This document shows positions 7,609-14,673 of a DNA stretch of 19,433 nt, piece by piece. Position 1 is the stretch's first letter; each line of letters begins with the position of its first letter. The DNA comes from Alphaproteobacteria bacterium (GTDB taxonomy: Bacteria; Pseudomonadota; Alphaproteobacteria; RF32; CAG-239): positions 1 through 19,433 of the forward strand of contig JAGCFG010000129.1 in assembly GCA_017650255.1 (NCBI GenBank), read 5' to 3'. The notes below the pieces were generated by a model. The model was given only the letters and a program-made list of their open reading frames with translations, was not told where the DNA came from and ran no database searches. Both the position numbers and the translations under genes were made by a program.

Positions 7609-7609
7609 A

Positions 7610-9070
7610 TCACCCTATCTGCTCGGGCAACTGTTCTTCGCGAATAAAATTACCGAACTGAGCAAACTCACCATTCCACGATAATGTAACCGTTCCTGTT
7701 GGCGCATGTCTGTGCTTGCCGATAATAACCTCTGCCATATATTTCGTTGACTTCATTTTCTGCTCCCATTTTTGCATTTTTTCGGGAGTATAATTTTTAT
7801 CGGTCTCTTTCGGTTTTTCACGCTCAATATAATAATTTTCACGATAAACAAACAAAACTATATCGGCATCTTGCTCAATTGACCCCGATTCGCGCAAATC
7901 CGACATAACCGGACGTTTATCTTCCCTTTGTTCAACACCACGATTGAGCTGCGAAAGCGCAATAACTGGCAAATTTAACTCTTTTGCCAAAATCTTCAAT
8001 CCACGAGAAATCTCCGACAGCTCTTGAACTCTGTTTGCTTCTCCTCTTTTTGAGCTACCTGTAATCAGTTGGATATAGTCAATAACAATCAGCCCCAACC
8101 CCTTGGTTCTTTTCAGCCTTCTTGCACGGTTACGAATGGCATTGATTGTCAAACCCGGAGTATCATCAATATACAAAGGCATATTTTCCAAAGACCGAAC
8201 AACTTCGGCGATTCTCCCATACTCGGCATTATCAATATTCCCGTTTCTCATTCTTTGCGAAGATATTCCCGCAGTCGAAGATAAAATTCTTGTAGCTAAC
8301 TGGTCCGCCGACATCTCCAAAGAAAAAAACGCCACTCCGCGAGATTTTTCATTTATGCTTCTATCTCTACTCATCAACTCAGCAACATTATAGGCAATAT
8401 TTGTTGCCAGCGCCGTTTTTCCCATTGCCGGACGCCCTGCTAAAACAATAAGATCCGAGTCGTTCAATCCGCCTGTGCTTCTATCCAAATCATCCAATCC
8501 GGTAGAAATTCCAGAAATTTTTCCCTCATGCTGATATGCCCTTTCAATATATCCCAAAGATGACGACAAAGCATCAGAAAAATTAACAAAACCTCTCGAA
8601 GCCTCACCTTTGTCCGACAAATCATACAACTTTTTCTCAGCATCTTCAATTTGTTGAACGGCACTTGAGTCGATATCCTCAACCATCGCCTTATTAACAA
8701 TGTCATATCCCGTGGCAATCAACTCGCGGCGCAAATACTGCTCATATATATATTGAGCATAAAACTCCGGATTCGTCAGCGGCGAAGAACTTTCGGCAAG
8801 TTTTATCAAATATTTATAACCGCCGACATCATTCAATGAACCTTCTTGTTCAAAATAGTTCTTCAAAGTAATTGTATCAGCAACATGCCCGCGCGAAATC
8901 AGCTTTGAAATAACTTCATAAATTTTTGCATGCACGGCATCGGCAAAATGGTTCGGTTTCAAATAATCCGAAATATTTTCAAAAGCTTTATTGTTGGCCA
9001 AAATCGCACCCAAAAGAGCTTGTTCGGCTTCGATATTTTGCGGCATTGCAGACAGGTCAGGTTTTTCCAT
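7610..9070 (-). CDS. dnaB: Replicative DNA helicase DnaB
   Basis: DnaB is the hexameric 5'-3' helicase of the replication fork. The 486-residue protein has the usual length and order: an N-terminal helical domain (about 10-110), a linker, and a RecA-like ATPase domain with Walker A GRPAMGKTA (212-220), SLEMS (about 250-254), Walker B LIVIDYIQLI (327-336), SQLNRGVEQR (373-382), RESGSIEQDAD (393-403) and the GKHRHAPTG segment (about 451-459) carrying the arginine-finger residues. No intein is present. The stop is TGA, evidence that TGA is not recoded in this organism. Shine-Dalgarno pairing is weak (GAAAGT nine bases before the ATG). It heads a dnaB-ycgN-ygjP cluster, and its presumptive promoter contains a perfect DnaA box. 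Confidence 0.97.
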   Translation of the reverse strand: MEKPDLSAMPQNIEAEQALLGAILANNKAFENISDYLKPNHFADAVHAKIYEVISKLISRGHVADTITLKNYFEQEGSLNDVGGYKYLIKLAESSSPLTNPEFYAQYIYEQYLRRELIATGYDIVNKAMVEDIDSSAVQQIEDAEKKLYDLSDKGEASRGFVNFSDALSSSLGYIERAYQHEGKISGISTGLDDLDRSTGGLNDSDLIVLAGRPAMGKTALATNIAYNVAELMSRDRSINEKSRGVAFFSLEMSADQLATRILSSTAGISSQRMRNGNIDNAEYGRIAEVVRSLENMPLYIDDTPGLTINAIRNRARRLKRTKGLGLIVIDYIQLITGSSKRGEANRVQELSEISRGLKILAKELNLPVIALSQLNRGVEQREDKRPVMSDLRESGSIEQDADIVLFVYRENYYIEREKPKETDKNYTPEKMQKWEQKMKSTKYMAEVIIGKHRHAPTGTVTLSWNGEFAQFGNFIREEQLPEQIG

Positions 9071-9156
9071 TTATTTACTTTCAGTCAAAAAATTATTTTT
9101 CTCTTTTTTAGCAAACAAATTTCTTTTTTTCAAAAAATATTAAAACACCGCATTGT

Positions 9157-9185
9157 GTATTATGTGGATAATTTACAAATCGCAA
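9157..9185 (-). promoter_or_regulatory. Putative dnaB promoter
   Basis: On the minus strand there is TTGCGA (9180-9185), a 17-base spacer and TAATAC (9157-9162). The leader to dnaB would be about 80 bases. The match is moderate. Confidence 0.45.
9163..9171 (-). promoter_or_regulatory. Perfect DnaA box (TTATCCACA) in the dnaB promoter spacer
   Basis: The minus strand reads TTATCCACA, the strongest known DnaA-binding 9-mer, directly between the putative -35 and -10 of dnaB. A bound DnaA would be expected to block RNA polymerase. Looser TTATTCACA matches occur at 20-28 (minus strand) and 10927-10935, showing that near-matches are common in AT-rich DNA. Binding is unproven. Confidence 0.45.
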
Positions 9186-9233
9186 TCAACGAATATAAGC
9201 AAGAAAAATATCTTGCTTTTTATCAAATTGCAT

Positions 9234-9239
9234 TATACT
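9234..9239 (+). promoter_or_regulatory. Likely -10 box of the tRNA-Arg gene
   Basis: TATACT begins 19 bases before the mature tRNA. A weak -35 candidate, TTGCTT (9213-9218), lies 15 bases upstream, which is shorter than optimal. Confidence 0.45.
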
Positions 9240-9252
9240 AAAAAGACAGCGT

Positions 9253-9329
9253 GTCTGCGTAGCTCAGCTGGATAGAGCACAAGCCTCCTAAGCTTGGGGT
9301 CGTGGGTTCAAATCCCGCCGCAGACGCCA
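9253..9329 (+). tRNA. tRNA-Arg (anticodon CCT)
   Basis: A full cloverleaf can be drawn. The acceptor stem GTCTGCG pairs with CGCAGAC, positions 8-9 are TA, the D arm is GCTC/GAGC, the anticodon stem CAAGC/GCTTG encloses the loop CTCCTAA with anticodon CCT, the variable loop is five bases, and the T arm GTGGG/CCCGC encloses TTCAAAT. The discriminator is G and CCA is encoded (9327-9329). It reads the AGG arginine codon. A T run follows the CCA. No integrase or direct repeat suggesting an attachment site is visible nearby. Confidence 0.97.
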
Positions 9330-9348
9330 TTTTTGATTTTGAAAAGCT

Positions 9349-9750
9349 TTATTCTTCGCCTTCAACCCAATTTTTAATTTTGTTCCACAAAGAAGAAAAA
9401 TCCATTCTCACTCTGCGCCCATAAACCGCATAATTTGTCCCGCGCAAAGTAACAAATGTCCAATAAGCACCAACTGCAAAAATTATCAAAACTCCGACCA
9501 TAAGTGCCGCCCCTACAATAAGCATTGCCGTCATTACCAATGACAAAAACAAATTTTGCAACAACCCATAATCATCGTTTTTCATAAAATACACAGAATA
9601 AAGAAGCATCGCGAAAACAATCCACGGTCCTCCACGCAGACAAATATCTGCAGCTCTTTCAAAACGCTTAATTTTCAAGGTAGCAGACCAAAGTGCCGCC
9701 CCAATCAACAAACTGAACAAAATCAGCAAAACATAAAACAGTGTAGTCAT
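9349..9750 (-). CDS. Small integral membrane protein, unknown
   Basis: This 133-residue protein has a hydrophobic N-terminal helix (about 3-24), a second span (about 42-58) and a long hydrophobic stretch (about 65-97) that could be one or two spans. It ends in a basic then acidic cytosol-like tail, with a YGRRVRMDF segment near 109-117. I do not recognise the family and see no catalytic motif. It lies 52 bases downstream of the M20 peptidase gene on the same strand with no terminator between, so the two are probably cotranscribed. Shine-Dalgarno pairing is weak (GAAAGAATG). The coding assignment rests on length, codon pattern and a coherent membrane topology. Confidence 0.65.
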   Translation of the reverse strand: MTTLFYVLLILFSLLIGAALWSATLKIKRFERAADICLRGGPWIVFAMLLYSVYFMKNDDYGLLQNLFLSLVMTAMLIVGAALMVGVLIIFAVGAYWTFVTLRGTNYAVYGRRVRMDFSSLWNKIKNWVEGEE

Positions 9751-9802
9751 TTTTCATTCTTTCAAAAACTGCCGAAAGAGTACACTATTTCGCACAATTT
9801 GT

Positions 9803-10909
9803 CTAGTTATTATTGCAAAACAGCCTCAAAAAATCCTTTTGAATATCAAGCAATTTTTCAACACTGCTCCAATCGACATATTCACCGGCAGTATGTTCTC
9901 CGTCCCCGCTGCCGGAATGCATAATTACAATCGAGCCTTTTTGTGCAAACGCTCTCGAGTCTGTGGCCCCTCCGATATATTCAAACTCGATTTTTTGCCC
10001 CAATTTCTCTTCAGCCAACTTTTTATATTGCAAAACATACGGATTTCTCTCATCCATCACCACCGGAACGGAAGAAGTTATAATTTCATATTCAACCCCA
10101 TTAATAAGACAGGAATCCAAAAAGCTTTTCAGCTCTTCGACCGAAGAATTTTCCGTCAATCTGAAGTCGAGCGTAGCCTCGCAGTAGTTAGAAACAACAT
10201 TCGCAGCCCCGCCGCCGGCGATATTTGCCATATGCACCGTATTTATCCAAGTATCACAAGGAGCAGGAGATTCTTTTGAAAAATAAGTATATTTTTTGCG
10301 AATATTACTCCAAACCTGCATCAACTTTTCATTTGCATCGATTCCCAGCCACGGTTTTGCCCCATGCGATTCTTTTCCCTTCGCAACCAATTTGATAAAC
10401 ACCGGATTCTTACACTTTGCAATAATCTTCGTAATATCACCGGCAACATCAACATCTAAAACAATTTTTGATTTCAACTCCGGATATTCACCCAAAAACG
10501 CCGCCAAACCGAAACTTCCTTTTTCTTCATCACTCGACAACAGCACTCCGAATTTTATCGGTAATCTCTCTTTTACGACATATTCCAACGATTTCATACC
10601 GACTGCTGCAAAAGACTTCATATCCAACGAGCCACGCCCACGTAAAATATTACCGTCAAACTTTGGTTCAAACATCTCATCTGCCGCCGGAACAACATCC
10701 AAATGTCCCACCACCATCACATCAAAATCTAAAGTATCAACATTTGAAAGCAACATAACCGGAGCTAACTTGTCTTTTTTATACACTTTTTTGACAACCT
10801 CATCACCAAAAAGACCTTGCACATATTTAAAACAATCTTCAATCTCTTTAGTATTTCCCGTTTCGGTTCTAAACTTAATCAAATCAGTTGTAATTTTTCT
10901 TAATTCCAT
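9803..10909 (-). CDS. M20-family zinc metallopeptidase/deacylase (ArgE/DapE/CPG2-like)
   Basis: The 368-residue protein has the M20 layout: a catalytic domain interrupted by a dimerisation domain (about 165-275). Motifs are GHLDVVP with metal-binding H69 and catalytic D71, GRGSLDMKS with bridging D96, SSDEEKGS with the catalytic and metal-binding Glu pair (128-129), SHGAKPW at 181-187 and the final metal His in GDGEHTAGEYV (about 339). Members hydrolyse an amide or N-acyl bond in peptides, acetyl-ornithine or succinyl-diaminopimelate. The substrate cannot be fixed from these motifs. No signal peptide is seen, so it is probably cytosolic. The start has AAAGGAAAG upstream. It is divergent from the SH3-protein gene, with an 83-base shared intergenic region. 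Confidence 0.9.
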   Translation of the reverse strand: MELRKITTDLIKFRTETGNTKEIEDCFKYVQGLFGDEVVKKVYKKDKLAPVMLLSNVDTLDFDVMVVGHLDVVPAADEMFEPKFDGNILRGRGSLDMKSFAAVGMKSLEYVVKERLPIKFGVLLSSDEEKGSFGLAAFLGEYPELKSKIVLDVDVAGDITKIIAKCKNPVFIKLVAKGKESHGAKPWLGIDANEKLMQVWSNIRKKYTYFSKESPAPCDTWINTVHMANIAGGGAANVVSNYCEATLDFRLTENSSVEELKSFLDSCLINGVEYEIITSSVPVVMDERNPYVLQYKKLAEEKLGQKIEFEYIGGATDSRAFAQKGSIVIMHSGSGDGEHTAGEYVDWSSVEKLLDIQKDFLRLFCNNN

Positions 10910-10992
10910 TTTCTTTCCTTTACTTTTTATTCACAATCTTTGGTTAGAATTAGCACAATTGTAATAAAAAAAGAATTAATAAGGAAAAATAA

Positions 10993-11496
10993 ATGAAAAT
11001 TATATACATATTAGCTTTACTTATGTTTACCTCGACCAATTTTGCCCTTGCCGAAGACAATGAAACTGACGACGAAGGTAGCACCCTGCCTCGCATGGTA
11101 TCACTTCGTTCCGACCATGTTAACGCTCGCTCCGGCCCCGGAACTCGTTATCCGATAGAGTGGATTTACCAACAAAAACATGCTCCGGTTGAGATTGTAT
11201 CAGAGTTTGAGCTTTGGCGCAAAATCAAAGATTGGGAAGGCTCAGAAACATGGGTCCACAAAGCCATGTTGCAAAATCAACGCTACACAAAAATCATAAA
11301 ACAAGGCGTTGCCAACATTTATGCAAAACCACAAGACGATTCGAAAATAATCGCCAAAGCCGAAAATGAAGTAATCGGCCGCATTGAAAAATGTCCCGAA
11401 CAAAAAGACTTCTGTCTTATTAAATTTTCAACCATAGAAGGCTGGGTAAAACGTAACGATTTATACGGAATTTATCCCGGTGAAATCATCAACTGA
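10993..11496 (+). CDS. Secreted protein with two bacterial SH3-like domains
   Basis: The 167-residue protein starts with a cleavable signal peptide (hydrophobic core 4-16, likely cleavage after FALA at residues 17-20). Two SH3-like repeats follow: one at about 35-95 with the VNARSGPGTRYPI signature and the W-V-H edge, and a second, more divergent, at about 100-165 ending in GWVKRNDL. Such domains bind peptidoglycan or proline-containing peptides in the periplasm. Alphaproteobacteria commonly carry standalone proteins of this kind. AAGGAAAAATAA before the ATG supports the start. A DotB/PilT-like ATPase gene begins 17 bases after the stop, so the two form an operon; whether they work together is unknown. 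Confidence 0.88.
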   Translation: MKIIYILALLMFTSTNFALAEDNETDDEGSTLPRMVSLRSDHVNARSGPGTRYPIEWIYQQKHAPVEIVSEFELWRKIKDWEGSETWVHKAMLQNQRYTKIIKQGVANIYAKPQDDSKIIAKAENEVIGRIEKCPEQKDFCLIKFSTIEGWVKRNDLYGIYPGEIIN

Positions 11497-11513
11497 TTAT
11501 TGAAAGCAAAGCA

Positions 11514-12488
11514 ATGACAAAAGTAAATGATATAGATTTTTCCGATATTTATATAACACCTGAAAAACTGGTGTTTATCAACGACAGCAATACCGAAAAC
11601 GGTTTAGCCCGAATTGAACCGGAAGATTTTAATACTTTTTTTGATCTTGTTGAAAAAACTTATGACGGACACAACCCAAGCTATTCTGTAATATACGATC
11701 ACATTTCTTATCGTGTAGAAAGAAGTGTCGCATTATACGGAATCCAGTATTGTGCCCGCAAAATGCCGAGAGAAGTTCCTGCTTTTTCAAAACTCGGTTT
11801 TCCTGTAGAGTTGAGAAGATATTTATCATCATTAAGCAACGCTATGGGCTTAATTTTGTGGTCAGGTCCTACCGGAGCAGGAAAAACAACCTCCATTTCA
11901 GCATTATTAAAAGAATACCTTTTTGCCCAAGGCGGCTTTGCCTACACCATTGAAGACCCGGCCGAAATGCCTCTGGACGGTATATACAAAGCCTCAAACG
12001 GAAGTTTAGCTCTCTGCAAACAAACCCAACCGGTAGAAGGCAATTGGGGCAACTGCCTAAAATCAGCACTGCGTTCAAAACCACGCTTTATTATGGTCGG
12101 TGAGATAAGAACTCCGGACACTGCCAGTGAAGTCCTACGCGCCTGCACTTCCGGACACTTAGTGCTTTCCAGTATTCACGCCAACAACGTAACAGATGCC
12201 ATCAATTCGGTTGTAAAATATGCGACTTCTGCCGGAATGAACGAAGAATTGGCTTACGACTTGTTCTCTCGTGGCATGCTTGCAGTTTTACACCAAACAC
12301 TTGACGGTGTTCAAAACAAAGCTCCGAACGTAACCTATCTGTTTGCTAACCCCGACACAACACAAGGCGACCAAGTCCGCTCCATTATCAAGAGCGGAAA
12401 CTTAAATTTGGCTACCTCTATAGAAACTCAAGAGCGCCGCTTAACTATGGGAAAAACCTTGTTTATGATACAGGATATCAAACGCTAG
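11514..12488 (+). CDS. DotB/PilT-like secretion or retraction ATPase
   Basis: This 324-residue cytosolic ATPase belongs to the type II/IV secretion ATPase superfamily. It has a short N-terminal domain (about 1-100), then Walker A GPTGAGKTT (118-126), an Asp box around AYTIEDPAEM (143-152), Walker B FIMVGEIRTPDTA (about 192-204) and the His box GHLVLSSIHANN (214-225). The layout fits DotB/TraJ (type IVB secretion) or PilT better than the larger PilB/GspE ATPases; I see no tetracysteine zinc site. No other pilus or secretion gene lies in the window, so it is either an orphan or belongs to a machine encoded elsewhere. Shine-Dalgarno pairing is modest (GAAAGCAAAG). The TAG stop shares a CTAG tetramer with the stop of the converging thioredoxin-like gene. 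Confidence 0.88.
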   Translation: MTKVNDIDFSDIYITPEKLVFINDSNTENGLARIEPEDFNTFFDLVEKTYDGHNPSYSVIYDHISYRVERSVALYGIQYCARKMPREVPAFSKLGFPVELRRYLSSLSNAMGLILWSGPTGAGKTTSISALLKEYLFAQGGFAYTIEDPAEMPLDGIYKASNGSLALCKQTQPVEGNWGNCLKSALRSKPRFIMVGEIRTPDTASEVLRACTSGHLVLSSIHANNVTDAINSVVKYATSAGMNEELAYDLFSRGMLAVLHQTLDGVQNKAPNVTYLFANPDTTQGDQVRSIIKSGNLNLATSIETQERRLTMGKTLFMIQDIKR

Positions 12489-13015
12489 CCCCTCTCGGCT
12501 TTAATTTTATATATATTGTCAATAACGTCGGAAGAATCCCACCTGATGCTTCCGCGGATTCTCCCTATCTCTCTACCTTTGCGGCTAATTAATATACTGA
12601 TTGGAGAAGAAAAAACTCCGAAAGCCGAAGCAACCGCCTCTTTTTCATCAACATAAATCTCCAAGTTTTCAGCTTCAAATTTTTTCATAAATAATCTCTG
12701 TTCCGAAAAACCCGAAACCCACTCTGCCTTCGGAGAAATCATTATTACTCTGACTCCATCATTTTTTGTCTGTTCTACAAACTTGCTCAAACTTTTAAGT
12801 TCATTAAGACAAGGAACACAATATCGCGACCAAAAAATTGCAATTATAAAATCACCCTCAAAATCACTCAGCGCAACCCTGTTTCCTGTTTCACTTATCA
12901 ATTCTTTTTTCGGCAATTCGCGAGAAACTGCATAAAGATTCACCTTACCAGAAGCCATAACTGACTGGGTGACAAAAACAAAAAACAAAACAACAAATAT
13001 CTTAAAAAATTTCAT
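12485..13015 (-). CDS. Periplasmic TlpA/ResA-like thioredoxin-fold protein
   Basis: From the ATG at 13015 the protein has 176 residues with a clear signal peptide (basic MKFFK start, hydrophobic core, likely cleavage after VMA at residues 19-21). A thioredoxin fold follows, with the active site RYCVPCLNEL (C66 and C69) and a cis-Pro candidate in the FSSPISIL segment (about residue 135). Families of this type reduce or relay disulfides in the periplasm, for example in cytochrome c maturation; no cytochrome genes are present here to fix the role. The reading frame stays open up to 13201, but the upstream part overlaps the oppositely oriented lipoprotein gene, and a signal peptide begins cleanly at 13015. 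The GGAAAG upstream is close to the ATG. The gene is divergent from the triad operon. Confidence 0.85.
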   Translation of the reverse strand: MKFFKIFVVLFFVFVTQSVMASGKVNLYAVSRELPKKELISETGNRVALSDFEGDFIIAIFWSRYCVPCLNELKSLSKFVEQTKNDGVRVIMISPKAEWVSGFSEQRLFMKKFEAENLEIYVDEKEAVASAFGVFSSPISILISRKGREIGRIRGSIRWDSSDVIDNIYKIKAERG

Positions 13016-13062
13016 CTTTCCATTTAATAAAATTAACATTATTTTTGTATTTTTCTCATATC

Positions 13063-13068
13063 TATAAT
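13063..13068 (+). promoter_or_regulatory. Likely -10 box of the lipoprotein/vWA/PP2C/kinase operon
   Basis: A perfect TATAAT lies 42 bases before the lipoprotein start. No good -35 is visible at 16-18 bases upstream (only T-rich sequence), which could mean activator dependence. The divergent thioredoxin-like gene shares this intergenic region. Confidence 0.45.
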
Positions 13069-13109
13069 ATAACCAATATAACAAAACATACAAGCGAAAG
13101 GTAAAAAAT

Positions 13110-13244
13110 ATGCATAACTGTCCGAAGATAATTCTTGCCGTTTTGTTTTTATCTGCAATTTTAGGTGTAACCGCCTGCGGAAAAATGTCTGACCCTGTCA
13201 CAATAGAAGGCAGCGGATATCCTCATGATTATCCTCGCCAATAA
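13110..13244 (+). CDS. Short LptM-like lipoprotein (44 residues)
   Basis: This gene encodes a 44-residue protein with a hydrophobic signal (about 6-20) and a lipobox GVTAC with the candidate acylated Cys at residue 23. The mature part starts CGKMSDP and ends GSGYPHDYPRQ. The CGxxGDP-like start and the YP(x)xYP ending resemble the LptM (YifL)-type lipoproteins of alphaproteobacteria, which are usually next to lysA and argH; those genes are absent here. Characterised LptM helps the LptD/E lipopolysaccharide translocon mature. AAAGGT nine bases before the ATG supports translation. The stop is 12 bases before the vWA gene start, so it heads that operon. Because of its size it is easily missed. 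Family assignment is tentative, but the lipoprotein call is firm. Confidence 0.72.
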   Translation: MHNCPKIILAVLFLSAILGVTACGKMSDPVTIEGSGYPHDYPRQ

Positions 13245-13256
13245 AAGGAAAAAAAT

Positions 13257-13943
13257 ATGAGTTCTGAAAATAACTTTATAAACGAAATGATACCCTATGT
13301 CGAATTTGCCGACAATGCCAACGAGCGCACACCTTGTGTTTTGGTTTTGGACTGCTCTGGTTCAATGCGCGGCGAACCAATAAAACAGCTCAACATCGGT
13401 TTAAAAGCTCTCGAAAAAGAGCTAAAAGAAGACATAGACGCCAGCTCTCGAGTCCAAATTTTGATAATCAAGGCTTTTGGTAAAGACGAAACAGAAATTT
13501 CCTCAGACTGGATTGATGCCATGAATTTTACTGCACCGGAAATGGTTGCAGGAGGACTTACTCCTCTCGGTAAAGCAATGGAACTGGCACTCTTAAAAAT
13601 AGAAGAACAAAAATGCTTATACGATAGTTGCGGAATTACCTCAAAGCGCCCCTGGATATTTCTTATCAGTGATGGCGAACCAACAGATTATGACTGGGAA
13701 ACCATCGCAAAAAAATGTTGTCAGGCACAAAAAAACAAAAAAGTAATTATCCACGCTGTCGGAACAGAAGGTGCAAACTTGGAGAAACTGGCAAAATTTT
13801 CTCTCAACAGCCCAAAACGGCTTAGTGGCATGAAGTTTACCGAATTCTTTCTCTGGTTAAGTCGCAGTGTTTCATGCATATCCAAAGCTGCGCCAAACAC
13901 CTCGGACTATCTCGATGATACGGGCAATTGGGATGAAGGATAA
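13257..13943 (+). CDS. TerY-like von Willebrand factor A domain protein
   Basis: The 228-residue protein is a single vWA domain with a complete MIDAS metal site: DCSGS (D32, S34, S36), T102 in GLTPLG and D139 in ISDGEPTD. The SGSMRGEPI segment after the first strand and the SDGEPTD ending are characteristic of the TerY branch of vWA proteins. No signal peptide or membrane span is seen, so it is probably cytosolic. In TerY-P triads, vWA proteins of this kind are encoded with a PP2C phosphatase and a protein kinase and are thought to be their scaffold or substrate. AAAGG precedes the ATG. The 3' end overlaps the phosphatase start by 11 bases. Confidence 0.9.
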   Translation: MSSENNFINEMIPYVEFADNANERTPCVLVLDCSGSMRGEPIKQLNIGLKALEKELKEDIDASSRVQILIIKAFGKDETEISSDWIDAMNFTAPEMVAGGLTPLGKAMELALLKIEEQKCLYDSCGITSKRPWIFLISDGEPTDYDWETIAKKCCQAQKNKKVIIHAVGTEGANLEKLAKFSLNSPKRLSGMKFTEFFLWLSRSVSCISKAAPNTSDYLDDTGNWDEG

Positions 13944-14673
13944 AATCAGAGTATTATCTGCTTGCGTAAGGGGGCCTTTGCACAAAATCCGCAATATGCC
14001 CTGTCAAGACTATTGCAAATATTCCAACAAAGGCGAAAACTTTGTCGGCATCATCTCAGACGGTGCTGGCTCTGCAAAATATGGACGCATAGGAGCAAAA
14101 ATTTTGTGCGATACGCTTGTAGATCTGCTTCCCAATGTTCCTTTTTCTGAAATAAAACCTGCAATCTTAAACTCAATCGAAATTGCCAGAGAAAAATTAC
14201 AATTTCATCGCCTTAACTCAAAAAACAACTCTCGCGGATTGATGTCTTTTGCCGCCACTCTAGTCGGAGTCGTATATAATAACGACAAAGGCATATTTTT
14301 CCACATCGGCGATGGAGCCGCATTGGCCTTTTTGGGAGGCAGCTTTTCAAAATATGTTATTTCAAAACCCGAAAACGGGGCCTTTTCCTGCGAAACATAT
14401 TTCTATACGATGGACGATTGGAAAGATTGCATTCGTTTTACATTTTTCGACAAAGCCCACACCATAATGATGATGAGCGATGGAGTTACCGGCTTTTCAT
14501 TTTTACCCAACTTTACCGATATTGAACCGCGTTTTCTGTTACCGATTGACAACTTCTTAAGCAAAGAAAAAACTAAAAAAATTGCTTCGCGAGCACTTTA
14601 TAATACACTCAGTACCGACAAAGCACAAAAAATCAACCCCGACGATAAAACTTTTCTTTGGATAAAACTATGA
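13933..14673 (+). CDS. PP2C-family Ser/Thr protein phosphatase of the triad
   Basis: The 246-residue protein matches the short PP2C_2-like group. All metal-binding positions are visible: D43 in ISDGAGS, D127 in FHIGDG, D183 in MMSDGV and D237/D238 in NPDDKT. An RNMPCQDYC segment (about 20-28) corresponds to the conserved N-terminal NQD motif. It should be an active Mn/Mg-dependent phosphatase reversing the adjacent kinase. The frame is open from 13867, but that extension lies wholly within the vWA coding region. The ATG at 13933, overlapping the vWA stop by 11 bases, gives an N-terminus starting directly at the fold. The stop overlaps the kinase start as ATGA, so the three genes are probably translationally coupled. 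Confidence 0.9.
   Translation: MKDKIRVLSACVRGPLHKIRNMPCQDYCKYSNKGENFVGIISDGAGSAKYGRIGAKILCDTLVDLLPNVPFSEIKPAILNSIEIAREKLQFHRLNSKNNSRGLMSFAATLVGVVYNNDKGIFFHIGDGAALAFLGGSFSKYVISKPENGAFSCETYFYTMDDWKDCIRFTFFDKAHTIMMMSDGVTGFSFLPNFTDIEPRFLLPIDNFLSKEKTKKIASRALYNTLSTDKAQKINPDDKTFLWIKL

Noticed and set aside
9253..9329. tRNA-Arg as integration site of a mobile element
   Set aside because: No integrase, direct repeat of the tRNA 3' end or foreign gene cargo is seen on either side.
13016..13201. N-terminal extension of the thioredoxin-like protein
   Set aside because: A clean signal peptide begins at 13015, and the extension is antisense to the lipoprotein gene and its promoter.
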